Part shown: positions 27,509-36,615 of the stretch, piece by piece
Position numbering within the stretch: the first letter of the stretch is position 1
Layout: every line of letters starts with the position of its first letter
Assembly: GCF_000382245.1 (NCBI RefSeq)
Contig: NZ_KB907870.1
Coordinates: 88,474-131,349, forward strand
DNA from: Kushneria aurantia DSM 21353
GTDB taxonomy: Bacteria; Pseudomonadota; Gammaproteobacteria; Pseudomonadales; Halomonadaceae
DNA: 42,876 nt
Reading direction: 5' to 3'
Position numbers and translations under genes: made by a program
The notes under the pieces: model-generated
The model's input: only the letters and a program-made list of their open reading frames with translations
What the model was told of the DNA's origin: nothing
The model's database searches: none

Positions 27509-27577
27509 GATTGCATTCCTGTACTTTGCGGGGCAAACCTCTGCCCGATGAAATTGACCGTTGGTAACTCGTTGCGG

Positions 27578-28081
27578 TCAGGCCGCTTCTTCCTGCTTCT
27601 GGTCACGCAGCGCAGCGAGCGTGCGCACCAGCTTGCCGGCGGAAGCTTCCTTCATGACCGACATCAGTTTGGCGATCGCTTCGTCGCGAGTCGGCAGGCT
27701 GGCCAGGCGATCGATATTGGCGGCCTCGATGTACTCGCCTTCGTAAGCCAGCGCCTTGACCTCGAACTTCGGCTGCTCGCGAGCGAAGTCGCGGAACAGA
27801 CGAGCGCCAGCGCCGGGATGATCCAGCGAGAATGCCAGCAGCGACGGACCAACGAAGGTCTCGTTCAGGCACTCCCAGGACGTACCCTGCAGAGCGCGGC
27901 GCGCCAGGGTATTGCGCACAACGCGTAGCTGTACGTTGTTCTCGCGTGCCTGTTTACGCAGCGCCGTCATGGCAGCCACGTTGACACCGCGGGAGTCAGC
28001 GACAACGACGGAGAGCGCCTGCCCGGCCGTTTCGCTGACTTCAGCGACGATGGCCTTCTTGTCTTCAAGACCCAGGGGCAT
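27578..28081 (-). CDS. rplJ: 50S ribosomal protein L10
   Basis: Protein of 167 residues from [20 protein letters not shown], with GGAG placed 8 nt before the ATG. The frame is open upstream through the leader but is not conserved there. The N-terminal domain binds 23S rRNA; the C-terminal helix carries the L7/L12 dimers. In E. coli the L10-L12 complex represses its own translation through the leader, which seems to be present here at about 28.15-28.27 kb. Confidence 0.98.
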   Translation of the reverse strand: MPLGLEDKKAIVAEVSETAGQALSVVVADSRGVNVAAMTALRKQARENNVQLRVVRNTLARRALQGTSWECLNETFVGPSLLAFSLDHPGAGARLFRDFAREQPKFEVKALAYEGEYIEAANIDRLASLPTRDEAIAKLMSVMKEASAGKLVRTLAALRDQKQEEAA

Positions 28082-28149
28082 ATTTTCACTCCTTCGTACC
28101 GGCCGCGCGAGGCGGCCATCGTGGTGACCGTCTGCCCATGAAAAGCGAC

Positions 28150-28265
28150 AGACCGGATGATGGCGGGCCAGCGATAACCGCCGGCCGGCACCATCTGCGC
28201 AGGCGGCTCGACCATACGAGCCATTAAGACGCTGCAAGCAGCGACACCTGCGGTCTTTGACGGCG
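28150..28265 (-). promoter_or_regulatory. Probable L10 (rplJ) leader
   Basis: The gap between rplA and rplJ is 291 bp and has no gene. On the minus strand it contains ACCGCAGGTG, then CTTAATGG, then GCAGATGGTG, an order I recall from pseudomonad rplJ leaders. GCAGG (28247-28251, read on the minus strand) can pair with CCTGC (28199-28203) around two small hairpins, GCTGC/GCAGC (28231-28242) and GGCTCG/CGAGCC (28205-28222), giving a three-way junction as expected of the L10 leader family. The assignment is from memory and folding by eye. I found no clear promoter in the gap. Confidence 0.6.
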
Positions 28266-28356
28266 CCCCGCCCCACCACGGGTACGGGGACCGCAAAGTG
28301 TGGATGTTGCCGCCGTGCTCGATGACTACCTTTCGAGCCGTACGGCACCACCCGCC

Positions 28357-28372
28357 CTGCAATGATCGGCTA

Positions 28373-28386
<14 letters not shown>
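28357..28386 (-). repeat. Inverted repeat across the rplA stop codon
   Basis: A perfect 11-bp inverted repeat CTGCAATGATC/GATCATTGCAG with an 8-nt loop spans the end of rplA, so the stop codon (28373-28375) lies in the loop and the last codons form one arm. No T-tract follows. It could be a processing or 3'-end stabilising structure separating rplKA from rplJL. Confidence 0.75.
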
Positions 28387-29065
<679 letters not shown>

Positions 29066-29067
29066 GA

Positions 29068-29499
29068 TCAGAGCCCCTCCACGTTGAGCCCCATGCTGCG
29101 CGCAGTACCGGCAATGGTACGCACAGCAGCGTCGAGGTCGGCGGCTGTCAGGTCGGGCTCCTTGGTACGCGCAATCTCTTCGAGCTGATCACGGGTCACG
29201 GTACCCACCTTGTTGCGATTCGGCTCGCCGGAGCCGGACTTGATGCCTGCGGCCTTCTTGAGCAGGACCGGCGCCGGCGGCGTCTTGGTGACAAAGGTAA
29301 AGCTACGGTCGGAGTAGACCGTGATGACGACCGGAATCGGCAAACCGGCTTCAATTTCCTGGGTTTCTGCGTTGAACGCCTTGCAGAACTCCATGATATT
29401 GACGCCGTGCTGACCGAGCGCCGGCCCCACCGGGGGGCTGGGATTGGCCTTGGCAGCTGCAACCTGCAGCTTGATATAGGCCTGTACTTTCTTGGCCAT
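29068..29499 (-). CDS. rplK: 50S ribosomal protein L11
   Basis: Protein of 143 residues. [20 protein letters not shown] and the Pro-rich [20 protein letters not shown] are diagnostic; the C-terminal domain binds the GTPase-associated region of 23S rRNA and is needed for RelA activation. It follows nusG by 125 bp that may hold the L1 control site. Confidence 0.98.
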   Translation of the reverse strand: MAKKVQAYIKLQVAAAKANPSPPVGPALGQHGVNIMEFCKAFNAETQEIEAGLPIPVVITVYSDRSFTFVTKTPPAPVLLKKAAGIKSGSGEPNRNKVGTVTRDQLEEIARTKEPDLTAADLDAAVRTIAGTARSMGLNVEGL

Positions 29500-29624
29500 A
29501 CTGTATTCTCCAGTTGGGTGGTAACGCCTTCAGGGCAGCAGGCACCAGCCTTTCGCTGTACCCGCCCCTTTCGGCTCCCCGCAAATGGTCACAACCCGTG
29601 GCCGTGACCGCGATTTCCGTCGAC
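29500..29624 (-). promoter_or_regulatory. nusG-rplK spacer, possible L1 leader
   Basis: No gene fits here. A hairpin GGTCAC/GTGACC (29587-29592 and 29604-29609) lies 15 bp after the nusG stop and is followed by a weak ATTTG, so it may be a partial terminator. Further on, GGGAGCC and GGCGTTACCACCC precede rplK and could form the L1 autoregulatory site known from other gammaproteobacteria. I could not assign the structure with certainty, and no strong promoter is visible. Confidence 0.35.
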
Positions 29625-30158
29625 TCAGGCCTTCTCTACCTGAGAGAACTCCAGCTCGACGGGGGTAGAACGCCCGAAGATCAGCACACTGACCTGCAGA
29701 CGACTCTTTTCATAATTGACCTCCTCGACCACGCCGTTGAAGTCGGAGAAGGGGCCGTCGATAACGCGCACCGTCTCGCCGGCATCGAACATGGTCTTGG
29801 GTCGAGGTTTTTCGGTACCGTCCTGAACGCGACGCAGAATACCCTCTGCCTCGCGAGCGGTAATCGGCGCCGGTTTCTCCGGCGTACCGCCGATAAACCC
29901 CATCACCCGCGGCGTTTCGTTGACCAGATGCCAGGAGCGGTCATCCATCTCCATCTCGACCAGTACGTAGCCGGGATAGAACTTGCGCTCGCTCTTGCGG
30001 CGTTTGCCGTCGCGCATCTCGACGACCTCTTCGGTCGGCACGAGAATCTCGCCGAAGTGATCCTCCATTTCGTAAAGCTTCACACGCTCATTGAGTGAGC
30101 GCATGACCTGCTTTTCGAAACCCGAATAGGCGTGAACGACATACCAGCGCTTAGACAT
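29625..30158 (-). CDS. nusG: Transcription antitermination protein NusG
   Basis: Protein of 177 residues starting [20 protein letters not shown]; a 12-codon in-frame extension upstream is not conserved. The N-terminal NGN domain (about 1-115) binds the polymerase clamp; the KOW domain (about 125-177, [20 protein letters not shown]) binds Rho or S10. It lies 8 bp after secE, the widespread secE-nusG pair. Confidence 0.98.
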   Translation of the reverse strand: MSKRWYVVHAYSGFEKQVMRSLNERVKLYEMEDHFGEILVPTEEVVEMRDGKRRKSERKFYPGYVLVEMEMDDRSWHLVNETPRVMGFIGGTPEKPAPITAREAEGILRRVQDGTEKPRPKTMFDAGETVRVIDGPFSDFNGVVEEVNYEKSRLQVSVLIFGRSTPVELEFSQVEKA

Positions 30159-30166
30159 GCAGGCTC

Positions 30167-30535
30167 CTAACCTATCAGCAACGACACCAGCCAACCGAAA
30201 AACATATCGATCAGCCAGAGGACTATGCCCACAATAACGACGGCGGCCAGCACTATCGCGGTGGTCTGCACCGTCTCGGGACGAGTGGGCCAGACGACAC
30301 GCTGAATCTCGCGTTTGGAGTTGCGCGCCAGCGACATCAGCTCACGCCCTTTCACGGTCATCAGCGCCGGAACGGCAGCCAGCCCGACAAGCGCCACCAC
30401 AGCGATGACGCGATAAATCATCGGCTGATCAGAGAAATAGACATTACCGACCACGGCAACAGCCACGAGCACAACGGCAGCCGCCCACTTGAGCGCGTCA
30501 AACCGCGGGCTCTGCTCTTCAGCGATCTGCTTCAT
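30167..30535 (-). CDS. secE: Preprotein translocase subunit SecE
   Basis: Protein of 122 residues with three predicted membrane helices, the long proteobacterial form. The conserved cytoplasmic amphipathic stretch before the last helix reads [18 protein letters not shown]. It clamps SecY, encoded at 3.2-4.6 kb, in the translocon. The transcript probably begins at tRNA-Trp or upstream of it. A GGAGGA lies about 20 nt before the start. Confidence 0.97.
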   Translation of the reverse strand: MKQIAEEQSPRFDALKWAAAVVLVAVAVVGNVYFSDQPMIYRVIAVVALVGLAAVPALMTVKGRELMSLARNSKREIQRVVWPTRPETVQTTAIVLAAVVIVGIVLWLIDMFFGWLVSLLIG

Positions 30536-30602
30536 GGGAAAGAAAACTCCTCAGGAGGACGGCAAGACGTCTGACACTTGAAACTGCCAATCCGAGGAAG
30601 AC

Positions 30603-30678
<76 letters not shown>

Positions 30679-30713
30679 GTAACACGCCCGCACTGCCGTG
30701 AAAAGCGGCAAGT

Positions 30714-30742
30714 ACGATAGCAAAATGCTCGACAGCTGGCAA
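30714..30742 (-). promoter_or_regulatory. Probable promoter for tRNA-Trp and secE-nusG
   Basis: On the minus strand TTGCCA (30737-30742) and TATCGT (30714-30719) are 17 bp apart, between the terminator after tRNA-Thr and the tRNA-Trp gene. Transcription would start about 25-30 nt before the tRNA. The hexamers are moderate matches. The position, just after a strong terminator, supports it. Confidence 0.6.
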
Positions 30743-30757
30743 CAGGCTGTACCGAAC

Positions 30758-30784
30758 AAAAAGGGCGACCCCACTGGCTCGCCC
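30758..30784 (-). terminator. Terminator after tRNA-Thr
   Basis: On the minus strand GGGCGA (30779-30784) and TCGCCC (30763-30768) form a 6-bp stem, extendable by flanking bases, followed by TTTTTG. It lies a few bases after the 3' end of tRNA-Thr and should end the tRNA-Tyr-Gly-Thr transcript, at the place where a tuf gene usually follows. Confidence 0.8.
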
Positions 30785-30790
30785 CTTGAA

Positions 30791-30865
30791 TGGAGCTCAT
30801 GGACGGATTTGAACCGTCGACCTCACCCTTACCAAGGGTGTGCTCTACCCCTGAGCTACATGAGC
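30791..30865 (-). tRNA. tRNA-Thr (GGT anticodon)
   Basis: 75-nt cloverleaf on the minus strand. The acceptor GCTCATG pairs with CATGAGC, the anticodon loop TTGGTAA gives GGT, and the 3' CCA is encoded. It lies 18 bp after tRNA-Gly and is the last gene of the three-tRNA unit. Confidence 0.97.
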
Positions 30866-30883
30866 GTAACGCTTTACAACGAC

Positions 30884-30957
<74 letters not shown>

Positions 30958-30995
30958 TTGCCCCGGATCGAGCACTCAGGTGCTCGATCTAAATC

Positions 30996-31079
<84 letters not shown>

Positions 31080-31093
31080 GAACATGGCGGCAT

Positions 31094-31122
31094 ATCTTGC
31101 CGCTCCGGCACGCCATTGTCAA
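31094..31122 (-). promoter_or_regulatory. Probable tRNA-Tyr-Gly-Thr promoter
   Basis: On the minus strand a perfect TTGACA (31117-31122) is followed 17 bp later by CAAGAT (31094-31099), a weak -10; the alternative TATGCC a few bases on would need a 22-bp spacer. The -35 is convincing and the exact -10 is not. tRNA-Tyr begins about 15 bp downstream. Confidence 0.5.
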
Positions 31123-31130
31123 TGGCTGCC

Positions 31131-31163
31131 TTCTCGGGCGAAGCGCTTTTCTTCCCCCGAGAA
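31131..31163 (-). terminator. Hairpin after coaX
   Basis: An 8-bp perfect inverted repeat TTCTCGGG/CCCGAGAA (31131-31138 and 31156-31163) with a 17-nt loop lies 14 bp after the coaX stop. No T-tract follows, so it may be a weak terminator or a 3'-end protecting structure. The tRNA promoter follows within 10 bp. Confidence 0.5.
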
Positions 31164-31177
31164 CGCGGCGCATTCTG

Positions 31178-32017
31178 TCAGAGCAGATAAGTGAACGCAA
31201 GCGCCTTCTCTATTGCCTCCCGGGAGGGCGGGGCAACGACTGCCGGCATGCCCGCCAGCACCCCGCGACGTTCGCCTTCGGTAAGCGGAAAAAGCACCTC
31301 GAGCCCGGCATAGACCATGTCGGGCCACTGAGCATGCGGCAATTCCAGTCCTCGCGACACAATAGCGCCGTCACCACCGGTGACCAGCATCGGCAGCGCG
31401 ACGCCATAGCGGTCACAGTTTTCCATATAGAGGCGCTGAATGGCACTGACGGCGGCGACGTAAACACCGTGATTGACCGCGTCCGCTGTATTGCTGCCGG
31501 GCGCGAGAAGACGTCCCATCTCCTGCTCGGGGTCGATTGCGACACTACGTGTACCCAGCCGCAGGCTCTCCTTCATCAGACGCAGGCCGGGCAGTATGTA
31601 GCCTCCCGGATGCCGGCCATCCGGCAGTACAAAGTCCATGGTCACGGCACTGCCACAGTCCACCGTACAGCAGCCGCCGGCCAGCCGATGGCCGGCGATC
31701 AAGCCCAGCCAGCGGTCGACCCCCAGGCGCTCGGGAGCGTCATAGCCGTTGCGCACCCCTCCCGCCTGTGCGGTCGAGCGCGCCACCATGATGTTGTCCA
31801 CGCGACGCTCCAGCAGCGCCACGGTCCCCTCCAGCACATCATGGCGTGCCACGTTGGAGATGCGAATCGCCTCGATATGCCGGGGGTCGGGAATATCGTC
31901 GCCGAAGCGCCACTCGTCGTGTGTCCACATCGCCCCACGACCCATGATCGCATCGCTGGCGCTATCCTTCAGGCGCCACTTGGAGAGCGTATTGCCGATA
32001 TCCAGATCGAGTATCAT
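31178..32017 (-). CDS. coaX: Type III pantothenate kinase
   Basis: Protein of 279 residues that phosphorylates pantothenate, the first step of coenzyme A synthesis. The ASKHA fold motifs are present: phosphate 1 DIGNT (6-10), VDRW, phosphate 2 TVDCGSAVTMD, GGYILPGLRLMKESL and the adenosine loop TGGDG near residue 220. Type III enzymes need a monovalent cation, use ATP poorly and are not inhibited by CoA. E. coli instead has the unrelated coaA beside birA. It overlaps birA by 4 bp (ATGA). Confidence 0.95.
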   Translation of the reverse strand: MILDLDIGNTLSKWRLKDSASDAIMGRGAMWTHDEWRFGDDIPDPRHIEAIRISNVARHDVLEGTVALLERRVDNIMVARSTAQAGGVRNGYDAPERLGVDRWLGLIAGHRLAGGCCTVDCGSAVTMDFVLPDGRHPGGYILPGLRLMKESLRLGTRSVAIDPEQEMGRLLAPGSNTADAVNHGVYVAAVSAIQRLYMENCDRYGVALPMLVTGGDGAIVSRGLELPHAQWPDMVYAGLEVLFPLTEGERRGVLAGMPAVVAPPSREAIEKALAFTYLL

Positions 32018-32994
32018 GACCGGCCACGCAGTGACACTTCTCCGCCGGAGAAAACCATGCGCTCCTCCCCGACGTTCACGATCAAATTGCCAACGTCATC
32101 GATATCCTCGACCACACCATCGTAACAGCGCTCTCCACGACTGATGCGCACCTCTCGGCCGGCATGGAAATGGTAGCGACTCCAGGGCTCACGCCAAGGC
32201 GCAAAGCCCTCGCGCTCAAAGCTCTGGAGCATACTCATGAGCGCCTCGATCATGCCGGACACTAGCTGGTTGCGGGAAAGACCGGTACGGCTATCGCACA
32301 GACTCGCCACCGGCTGACCGATCGCCTCGGCGGCATGCGGCGAAAGGCGCGCATTGATCCCGATACCGATCACGACCTGGCAGGGACCGGAGGCATCGCC
32401 GCGCACCTCGACCAGAATGCCACCCAGCTTGCTCACACCCTCTGCACCCGGCGCCAGTAGATCGTTGGGCCATTTGAGACGGATCGGAACTCCCTCGCGC
32501 TTCAGCAGCTCGGCCATGACCGCTCCCACTGCCAGACTCAACCCCTCCAGCGCTGCCACACCGTTTTCGAACTGCCAGCCAATCGAGAAGTGAATACAGC
32601 CGCCCCATTCGCTGTAAAAGCCGCGGCCGCGGCGCCCCCGGCCTTTTGTCTGCAGCTCGGCCAGGCACACCTCGCCGTGACCGGCGCCCTGTTCAAAGCG
32701 CTCCAGAATCCGACTGTTGGTCGAGTCGAGCCTGTCTTCGATAAACAGATGACGCAGGTGGCGGCGCGCCTGATGCGACAGGGCCGCCACGACCACAGCG
32801 CCGTCGAGCGGCTCGGGCGGGTCGATCAGACGGTAGCCACGTCCGCGCACGCTCTCCAGCGCCAGCCCCATGCCCTCGATCTTGCGCAGCTGTTTCCATA
32901 CTGCCGTTCGCGATACGCCAAGATGACGCCCCAGCACTTCGCCGGAGTGGAAATCGCCGTCACTCATGACTCTGATCAGATCACTGATGCTCAT
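32014..32994 (-). CDS. birA: Bifunctional biotin ligase / biotin operon repressor
   Basis: Protein of 326 residues. An N-terminal winged helix (about 5-55, FHSGEVLGRHLGVSRTAVWK) marks it as a BirA able to bind DNA. The ligase core has DSTN (90-93), GRGRRGR (118-124), KWPND (174-178) and KLGGILVE (189-196), where Lys binds biotin. The C-terminal SH3-like domain ends the protein. I chose the ATG at 32994, which aligns with E. coli BirA; a GTG at 33051 in the same frame would add 19 residues. It is co-transcribed with coaX. Confidence 0.95.
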   Translation of the reverse strand: MSISDLIRVMSDGDFHSGEVLGRHLGVSRTAVWKQLRKIEGMGLALESVRGRGYRLIDPPEPLDGAVVVAALSHQARRHLRHLFIEDRLDSTNSRILERFEQGAGHGEVCLAELQTKGRGRRGRGFYSEWGGCIHFSIGWQFENGVAALEGLSLAVGAVMAELLKREGVPIRLKWPNDLLAPGAEGVSKLGGILVEVRGDASGPCQVVIGIGINARLSPHAAEAIGQPVASLCDSRTGLSRNQLVSGMIEALMSMLQSFEREGFAPWREPWSRYHFHAGREVRISRGERCYDGVVEDIDDVGNLIVNVGEERMVFSGGEVSLRGRS

Positions 32995-33082
32995 AACCCT
33001 GTCGCCCTCGCCGGACGCCACCTGCGGTTTGCGAAAACCTCTTTTCTGCACAGACCTGTTAAAGGTGGCGCAAAACGAAGAA

Positions 33083-33102
33083 GGGTACCCTTTCGGGTAC
33101 CC
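33083..33102 (-). terminator. Terminator after cydB
   Basis: Two copies of GGGTACCC (33083-33090 and 33095-33102) separated by TTTC form an 8-bp perfect stem with a 4-nt loop, 27 bp after the cydB stop. On the minus strand it is followed by TTCTTCGTTTT. It probably ends the cydAB transcript before birA. The remaining gap to birA (about 90 bp) should contain the birA promoter, which I cannot place. Confidence 0.7.
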
Positions 33103-33129
33103 CGGTGTAATCCATGCCGTGCAATCGCG

Positions 33130-34134
33130 TCAGTGATAGCCCTCGCCTTCGCGCACCTTGCCGCGAAAGACATAATAGCTGTACGCCGTATAGGCCAGCA
33201 CCATCGGCACCAGTATCACATAGCCGATGATCAGAAAAAGCTGACTGGCGCGCGCCGAAGAAGCCTCCCAGAGAGTGACGTCGGGAGGAATGATAAGCGG
33301 AAAGAAACTGATTACCAGTCCCGAAAGGCCGAGGAAGAAAAGCCCCAGCACCTTCAGAAACAGCAGCCTTTCCTGAGAGTGCGTCACGCCATTCCAGATA
33401 CTCCAGGAGAGCAGCGCCACCAGAATCGGCACCGGTGCGAACCATATGATGTTGGGAAAAACGAACCAGCGCTCGGCAATACGCCCGTTGAACAGCGGTG
33501 TCCAGATACTGATCACCACCATGGCCGCCACCACCAGCAGGGTCAGCGGGCGCGCCAGTCGATAAAAACGCAGCTGTAGCTCACCCTCGGTTTTCATGAT
33601 CAGCCAGCCGGCCCCCAGCAGCGCATAGCCGGCCATCAGTGCCAGCCCGGTAAACAGCGCAAAGGGTGAAAACCAGTCGAATCCGCCACCCTGAAAGCTG
33701 CGCTCAGTGACCGTCAGACCATTGATAATGCCGCCCAGCACGACCCCCTGACTGAAAGTGGCCACGATAGCGCCGCCGCTGAAGGCGAAGTCGAACCACT
33801 TGCGCGAACGGTTCGACTTGAAACGAAACTCGAAGGCGATACCCCGAAATATCAGTGCCAGCAGCATCAGAATCAGCGGTAGATAGAGGGCCGGCAGAAT
33901 AACCGCATAGGCCAGCGGAAAAGCGCCATAGAGACCGGCACCACCGAGAATCATCCATGTCTGGTTACCGTCCCACACCGGCGCCACCGAGTTCATCATC
34001 ACATCGCGGCGATGATCTCCCTGAACAAAGGGAAAGAGGATACCCACACCCAGGCTGAAACCATCCATCACCACATACATGGCCACGGCGAAACCAATCA
34101 GGAAATACCAGATTACCGGCAGATCAATGGTCAT
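33130..34134 (-). CDS. cydB: Cytochrome bd-type quinol oxidase subunit II
   Basis: Protein of 334 residues, shorter than E. coli CydB (379) and close in size to CioB of the cyanide-insensitive oxidase. Start MTIDLPVIWYFLIGFAVAMY is 16 bp after the cydA stop; the frame stays open 93 bp upstream inside cydA but that part is not conserved. It has about eight or nine membrane helices, with VMDGFSLGVGILFPF and VAPVWDGNQTWMI in the expected N-terminal half. It stabilises subunit I and its hemes. No CydX-like small membrane gene follows it. Confidence 0.93.
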   Translation of the reverse strand: MTIDLPVIWYFLIGFAVAMYVVMDGFSLGVGILFPFVQGDHRRDVMMNSVAPVWDGNQTWMILGGAGLYGAFPLAYAVILPALYLPLILMLLALIFRGIAFEFRFKSNRSRKWFDFAFSGGAIVATFSQGVVLGGIINGLTVTERSFQGGGFDWFSPFALFTGLALMAGYALLGAGWLIMKTEGELQLRFYRLARPLTLLVVAAMVVISIWTPLFNGRIAERWFVFPNIIWFAPVPILVALLSWSIWNGVTHSQERLLFLKVLGLFFLGLSGLVISFFPLIIPPDVTLWEASSARASQLFLIIGYVILVPMVLAYTAYSYYVFRGKVREGEGYH

Positions 34135-34150
34135 TGTCCAATACTCCCGA

Positions 34151-35557
34151 TCAGTTCTGCTCGTCGATGCTGTTTTCAGCCGCCGACATCGGTCGCTTGG
34201 GCTGGCGATCATGCCCGGGGCCGCCATCCGGTACCATGTCCATCGGTTCCGAGCGGATCAGTTTGAGCATGTAATAGATACCAATTCCGAAAATAATGGC
34301 ATAAACGATCATGAAACCGAGCAGCGAGGTCCACATATAGCCCACGCCATGATGGGAGACCGCATCGGCGGTACGCAGCATGCCGTAGACCACCCAGGGC
34401 TGACGACCCGCCTCGGTCGTCACCCAGCCTGCCAGTAGCGCAATAAAACCGATCGGCGAGGCCGTCATGGCAATACGCTGAAACCAGCGGGTTTCGAACA
34501 GGCGGCCTTTCCAGCGCAGGTAGAGCCCCAACAGACCGATACCCAGCATGGCAAAGCCCAACCCCACCATGATACGAAAGCTCCAGAATACCAGCGGCAC
34601 ATTGGGCCACTCATCCCGCGGCCAGTCACTGAGCCCCTGAATCTGACCATCAAGGGTGTGCGTCAGAATCAGGCTGCTGGCATAGGGCACGGCAATTTCG
34701 AAGTGGTTGGTGGCGTTTTCCATATCCGGCAGGGCGAACAGTACCAGCGGCATGGCACCACTACCCTCCTCGGTGTGCCAGTGCCCCTCCATGGCAGCGA
34801 CCTTGGCCGGCTGGTGCTCGAGGGTGTTGAGACCGTGCATATCGCCGGCGATGATTTGAACCGGCAGAGCGATCAGGATCGCCCACATCGCCATCGAAAA
34901 CATCTTGCGCGCCGCCTGATCGCGGCGATTGCGCAGCAGGTGATAGGCACCGACACCACCCACTACAAAACCGACAGAGATAAAGGCGGCCAGCCCCATA
35001 TGTACGATGCGGTAGGGGAAGGAGGGATTGAACATAATGGCCAGCCAGTTGGCCGGCTCGAAACGGCCATTGATCAACTCATAACCCGCCGGCGTCTGCA
35101 TCCAGCTGTTGGACATCAGAATCCAGGTCATCGAGATCAGCGTGCCCACCGCCACCAGGCAGGTCGCGGCAAAGTGCAGCCGCCTGCTCACCCGCCCCTC
35201 ACCGAACAGCATGATGCCGAGGAAACCCGCCTCCATAAAAAAGGCCGTCAGCACCTCATAGGTCAGTAGCACACCGGTAATATCGCCGGCGCGCTCGGCA
35301 AAGCCGCTCCAGTTGGTGCCGAACTCGTAGGCCATGACCACACCCGACACCACGCCGAGACCAAAGACCACAGCGAAGATACGCACCCAGAAGCGGTAAA
35401 GATTATGATAAACCTCGTTACCGGTTCTGAGCCAAAGCCCTTCCAACACCATCAGATAGCTGGCAAGACCGATCGAGAAGGCGGGAAAAAGGATGTGAAA
35501 GGAAACAGTAAAGGCGAACTGGAACCGAGCCAGGTCCAGGGCATCAATACCCAGCAT
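34151..35557 (-). CDS. cydA: Cytochrome bd-type quinol oxidase subunit I (CIO type)
   Basis: Protein of 468 residues with about nine membrane helices. Heme ligands are in place: H21, H186 and M330 (E. coli H19, H186, M393). The quinol-binding Q loop starts normally with K252 and E257, but M330 falls 63 residues earlier than in E. coli, so this is the short-Q-loop, CIO-like form. It reduces oxygen to water with ubiquinol without pumping protons and is generally resistant to cyanide. It starts the cydAB operon; I see no clear promoter or FNR/ANR box in the 149 bp upstream. Confidence 0.94.
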   Translation of the reverse strand: MLGIDALDLARFQFAFTVSFHILFPAFSIGLASYLMVLEGLWLRTGNEVYHNLYRFWVRIFAVVFGLGVVSGVVMAYEFGTNWSGFAERAGDITGVLLTYEVLTAFFMEAGFLGIMLFGEGRVSRRLHFAATCLVAVGTLISMTWILMSNSWMQTPAGYELINGRFEPANWLAIMFNPSFPYRIVHMGLAAFISVGFVVGGVGAYHLLRNRRDQAARKMFSMAMWAILIALPVQIIAGDMHGLNTLEHQPAKVAAMEGHWHTEEGSGAMPLVLFALPDMENATNHFEIAVPYASSLILTHTLDGQIQGLSDWPRDEWPNVPLVFWSFRIMVGLGFAMLGIGLLGLYLRWKGRLFETRWFQRIAMTASPIGFIALLAGWVTTEAGRQPWVVYGMLRTADAVSHHGVGYMWTSLLGFMIVYAIIFGIGIYYMLKLIRSEPMDMVPDGGPGHDRQPKRPMSAAENSIDEQN

Positions 35558-35643
35558 TGGCGTGGGTCTCCCGGTTTTGAGAAGTCAACTACGACGTTGA
35601 ACTAATGTAGGGCACTATTGATTGGAATGGAAACGGGCGAGAC

Positions 35644-35683
35644 AAAATGCCGCAGCCGGCTGACATCACGGCAGTCGGCTGCG
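35644..35683 (-). terminator. Terminator of the cyo operon
   Basis: An 8-bp perfect stem CGCAGCCG/CGGCTGCG (35651-35658 and 35676-35683) with a 17-nt loop that can pair further lies 23 bp after the cyoE stop. On the minus strand it is followed by GCATTTTGTC, an acceptable U-tract. It separates the cyo and cyd transcription units. Confidence 0.8.
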
Positions 35684-35706
35684 CATAACACCGCTGAACA
35701 AGCGAC

Positions 35707-36606
35707 TCAGAGCGGCGTGACGATTGCGGCAAGGACCGGGTCGGCTGCTGGGTGGCGGTAGTCAAAGGCCATTACCGCACTCAGCGCCGTCACTACCATA
35801 ATCGATATACCAAAAAGCTGACGCGCCCAGCGACTGTCCTCCTCGCGGCGATAGCGAGTGATCGCCACATAGAGCCACCAGCCGGACAGCGCCAGCGACA
35901 CCGCAAGGTAGACAAGTCCAGTGTAGCCGGCCACGAACAGCAGCAGCGAGGCGACTCCGAAAGCGACGATATAGGCCACTGTCTGTCGCTTGGCCGCGGC
36001 AATGCCGCGTACAGCAGGCAACACCGGGATACCGGCGGCACGATAATCATCCAGACGAAAGATAGCGATGGCATAGGAGTGCGGCATCTGCCACAGACTG
36101 AAGATGATCAGCAACAGCAGCGCTCCGGCATCGAAACGACCGCTGACGGCGCAGTAACCGATTACCGGCGGCGAAGCGCCCGACAGGCTGCCAATCAGAG
36201 TGCCGTGCACCGAGTGCCGTTTCAGATAGAGGCTATAAACCCCGACATAGATGACGAAACCGAACAGCGCCACGCCGGCCGCGAGCGGATTGGCGATGAA
36301 CAGCAGAAGCAGAAAGCCGACCGCGCCAAGCAGCGCAGCAATCAAAAGCGCAGTGGTAACGCCGATAGAGCCATCGACCAGCGCACGCTTGCGCGTGCGC
36401 TCCATGCGCTCATCAATATCACGGTCGATGACGTTGTTGAACACACAGCCGGAGGCGACAACCAGCGACACCCCCAGCACTGTCGCGAAAAACAGCAGCG
36501 GATCGATGCTGCCACGCGACGCCAGAAAGAAACCTCCTGTTACCGAAATCAGATTGCCGAAAACAATGCCCGGCTTGGTCAGCAGGAGGTAGGGCTTCAG
36601 GGACAT
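35707..36606 (-). CDS. cyoE: Protoheme IX farnesyltransferase (heme O synthase)
   Basis: Protein of 299 residues of the UbiA prenyltransferase family with about eight or nine membrane helices. The first Asp-rich motif NNVIDRDID lies at 57-65, and the second conserved region includes [20 protein letters not shown] near 170-190. It farnesylates heme b to make heme O for CyoB. Its position as the last gene of cyoABCDE is standard. Confidence 0.97.
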   Translation of the reverse strand: MSLKPYLLLTKPGIVFGNLISVTGGFFLASRGSIDPLLFFATVLGVSLVVASGCVFNNVIDRDIDERMERTRKRALVDGSIGVTTALLIAALLGAVGFLLLLFIANPLAAGVALFGFVIYVGVYSLYLKRHSVHGTLIGSLSGASPPVIGYCAVSGRFDAGALLLLIIFSLWQMPHSYAIAIFRLDDYRAAGIPVLPAVRGIAAAKRQTVAYIVAFGVASLLLFVAGYTGLVYLAVSLALSGWWLYVAITRYRREEDSRWARQLFGISIMVVTALSAVMAFDYRHPAADPVLAAIVTPL

Positions 36607-36615
36607 CTTCGCCTT

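Noticed and set aside
27578..28351. Longer L10 starting 90 codons upstream
   Set aside because: The extra sequence runs through the leader RNA region; [10 protein letters not shown] with its GGAG at 28081 is the family start.
33052..33129. Possible cydX gene after cydB
   Set aside because: The interval is 78 bp and mostly a terminator hairpin; no 30-40 codon hydrophobic frame is present.
33130..34227. Longer CydB starting about 31 codons upstream
   Set aside because: The extension overlaps cydA and is not hydrophobic; MTIDLPVIWYF at 34134 is the conserved start.
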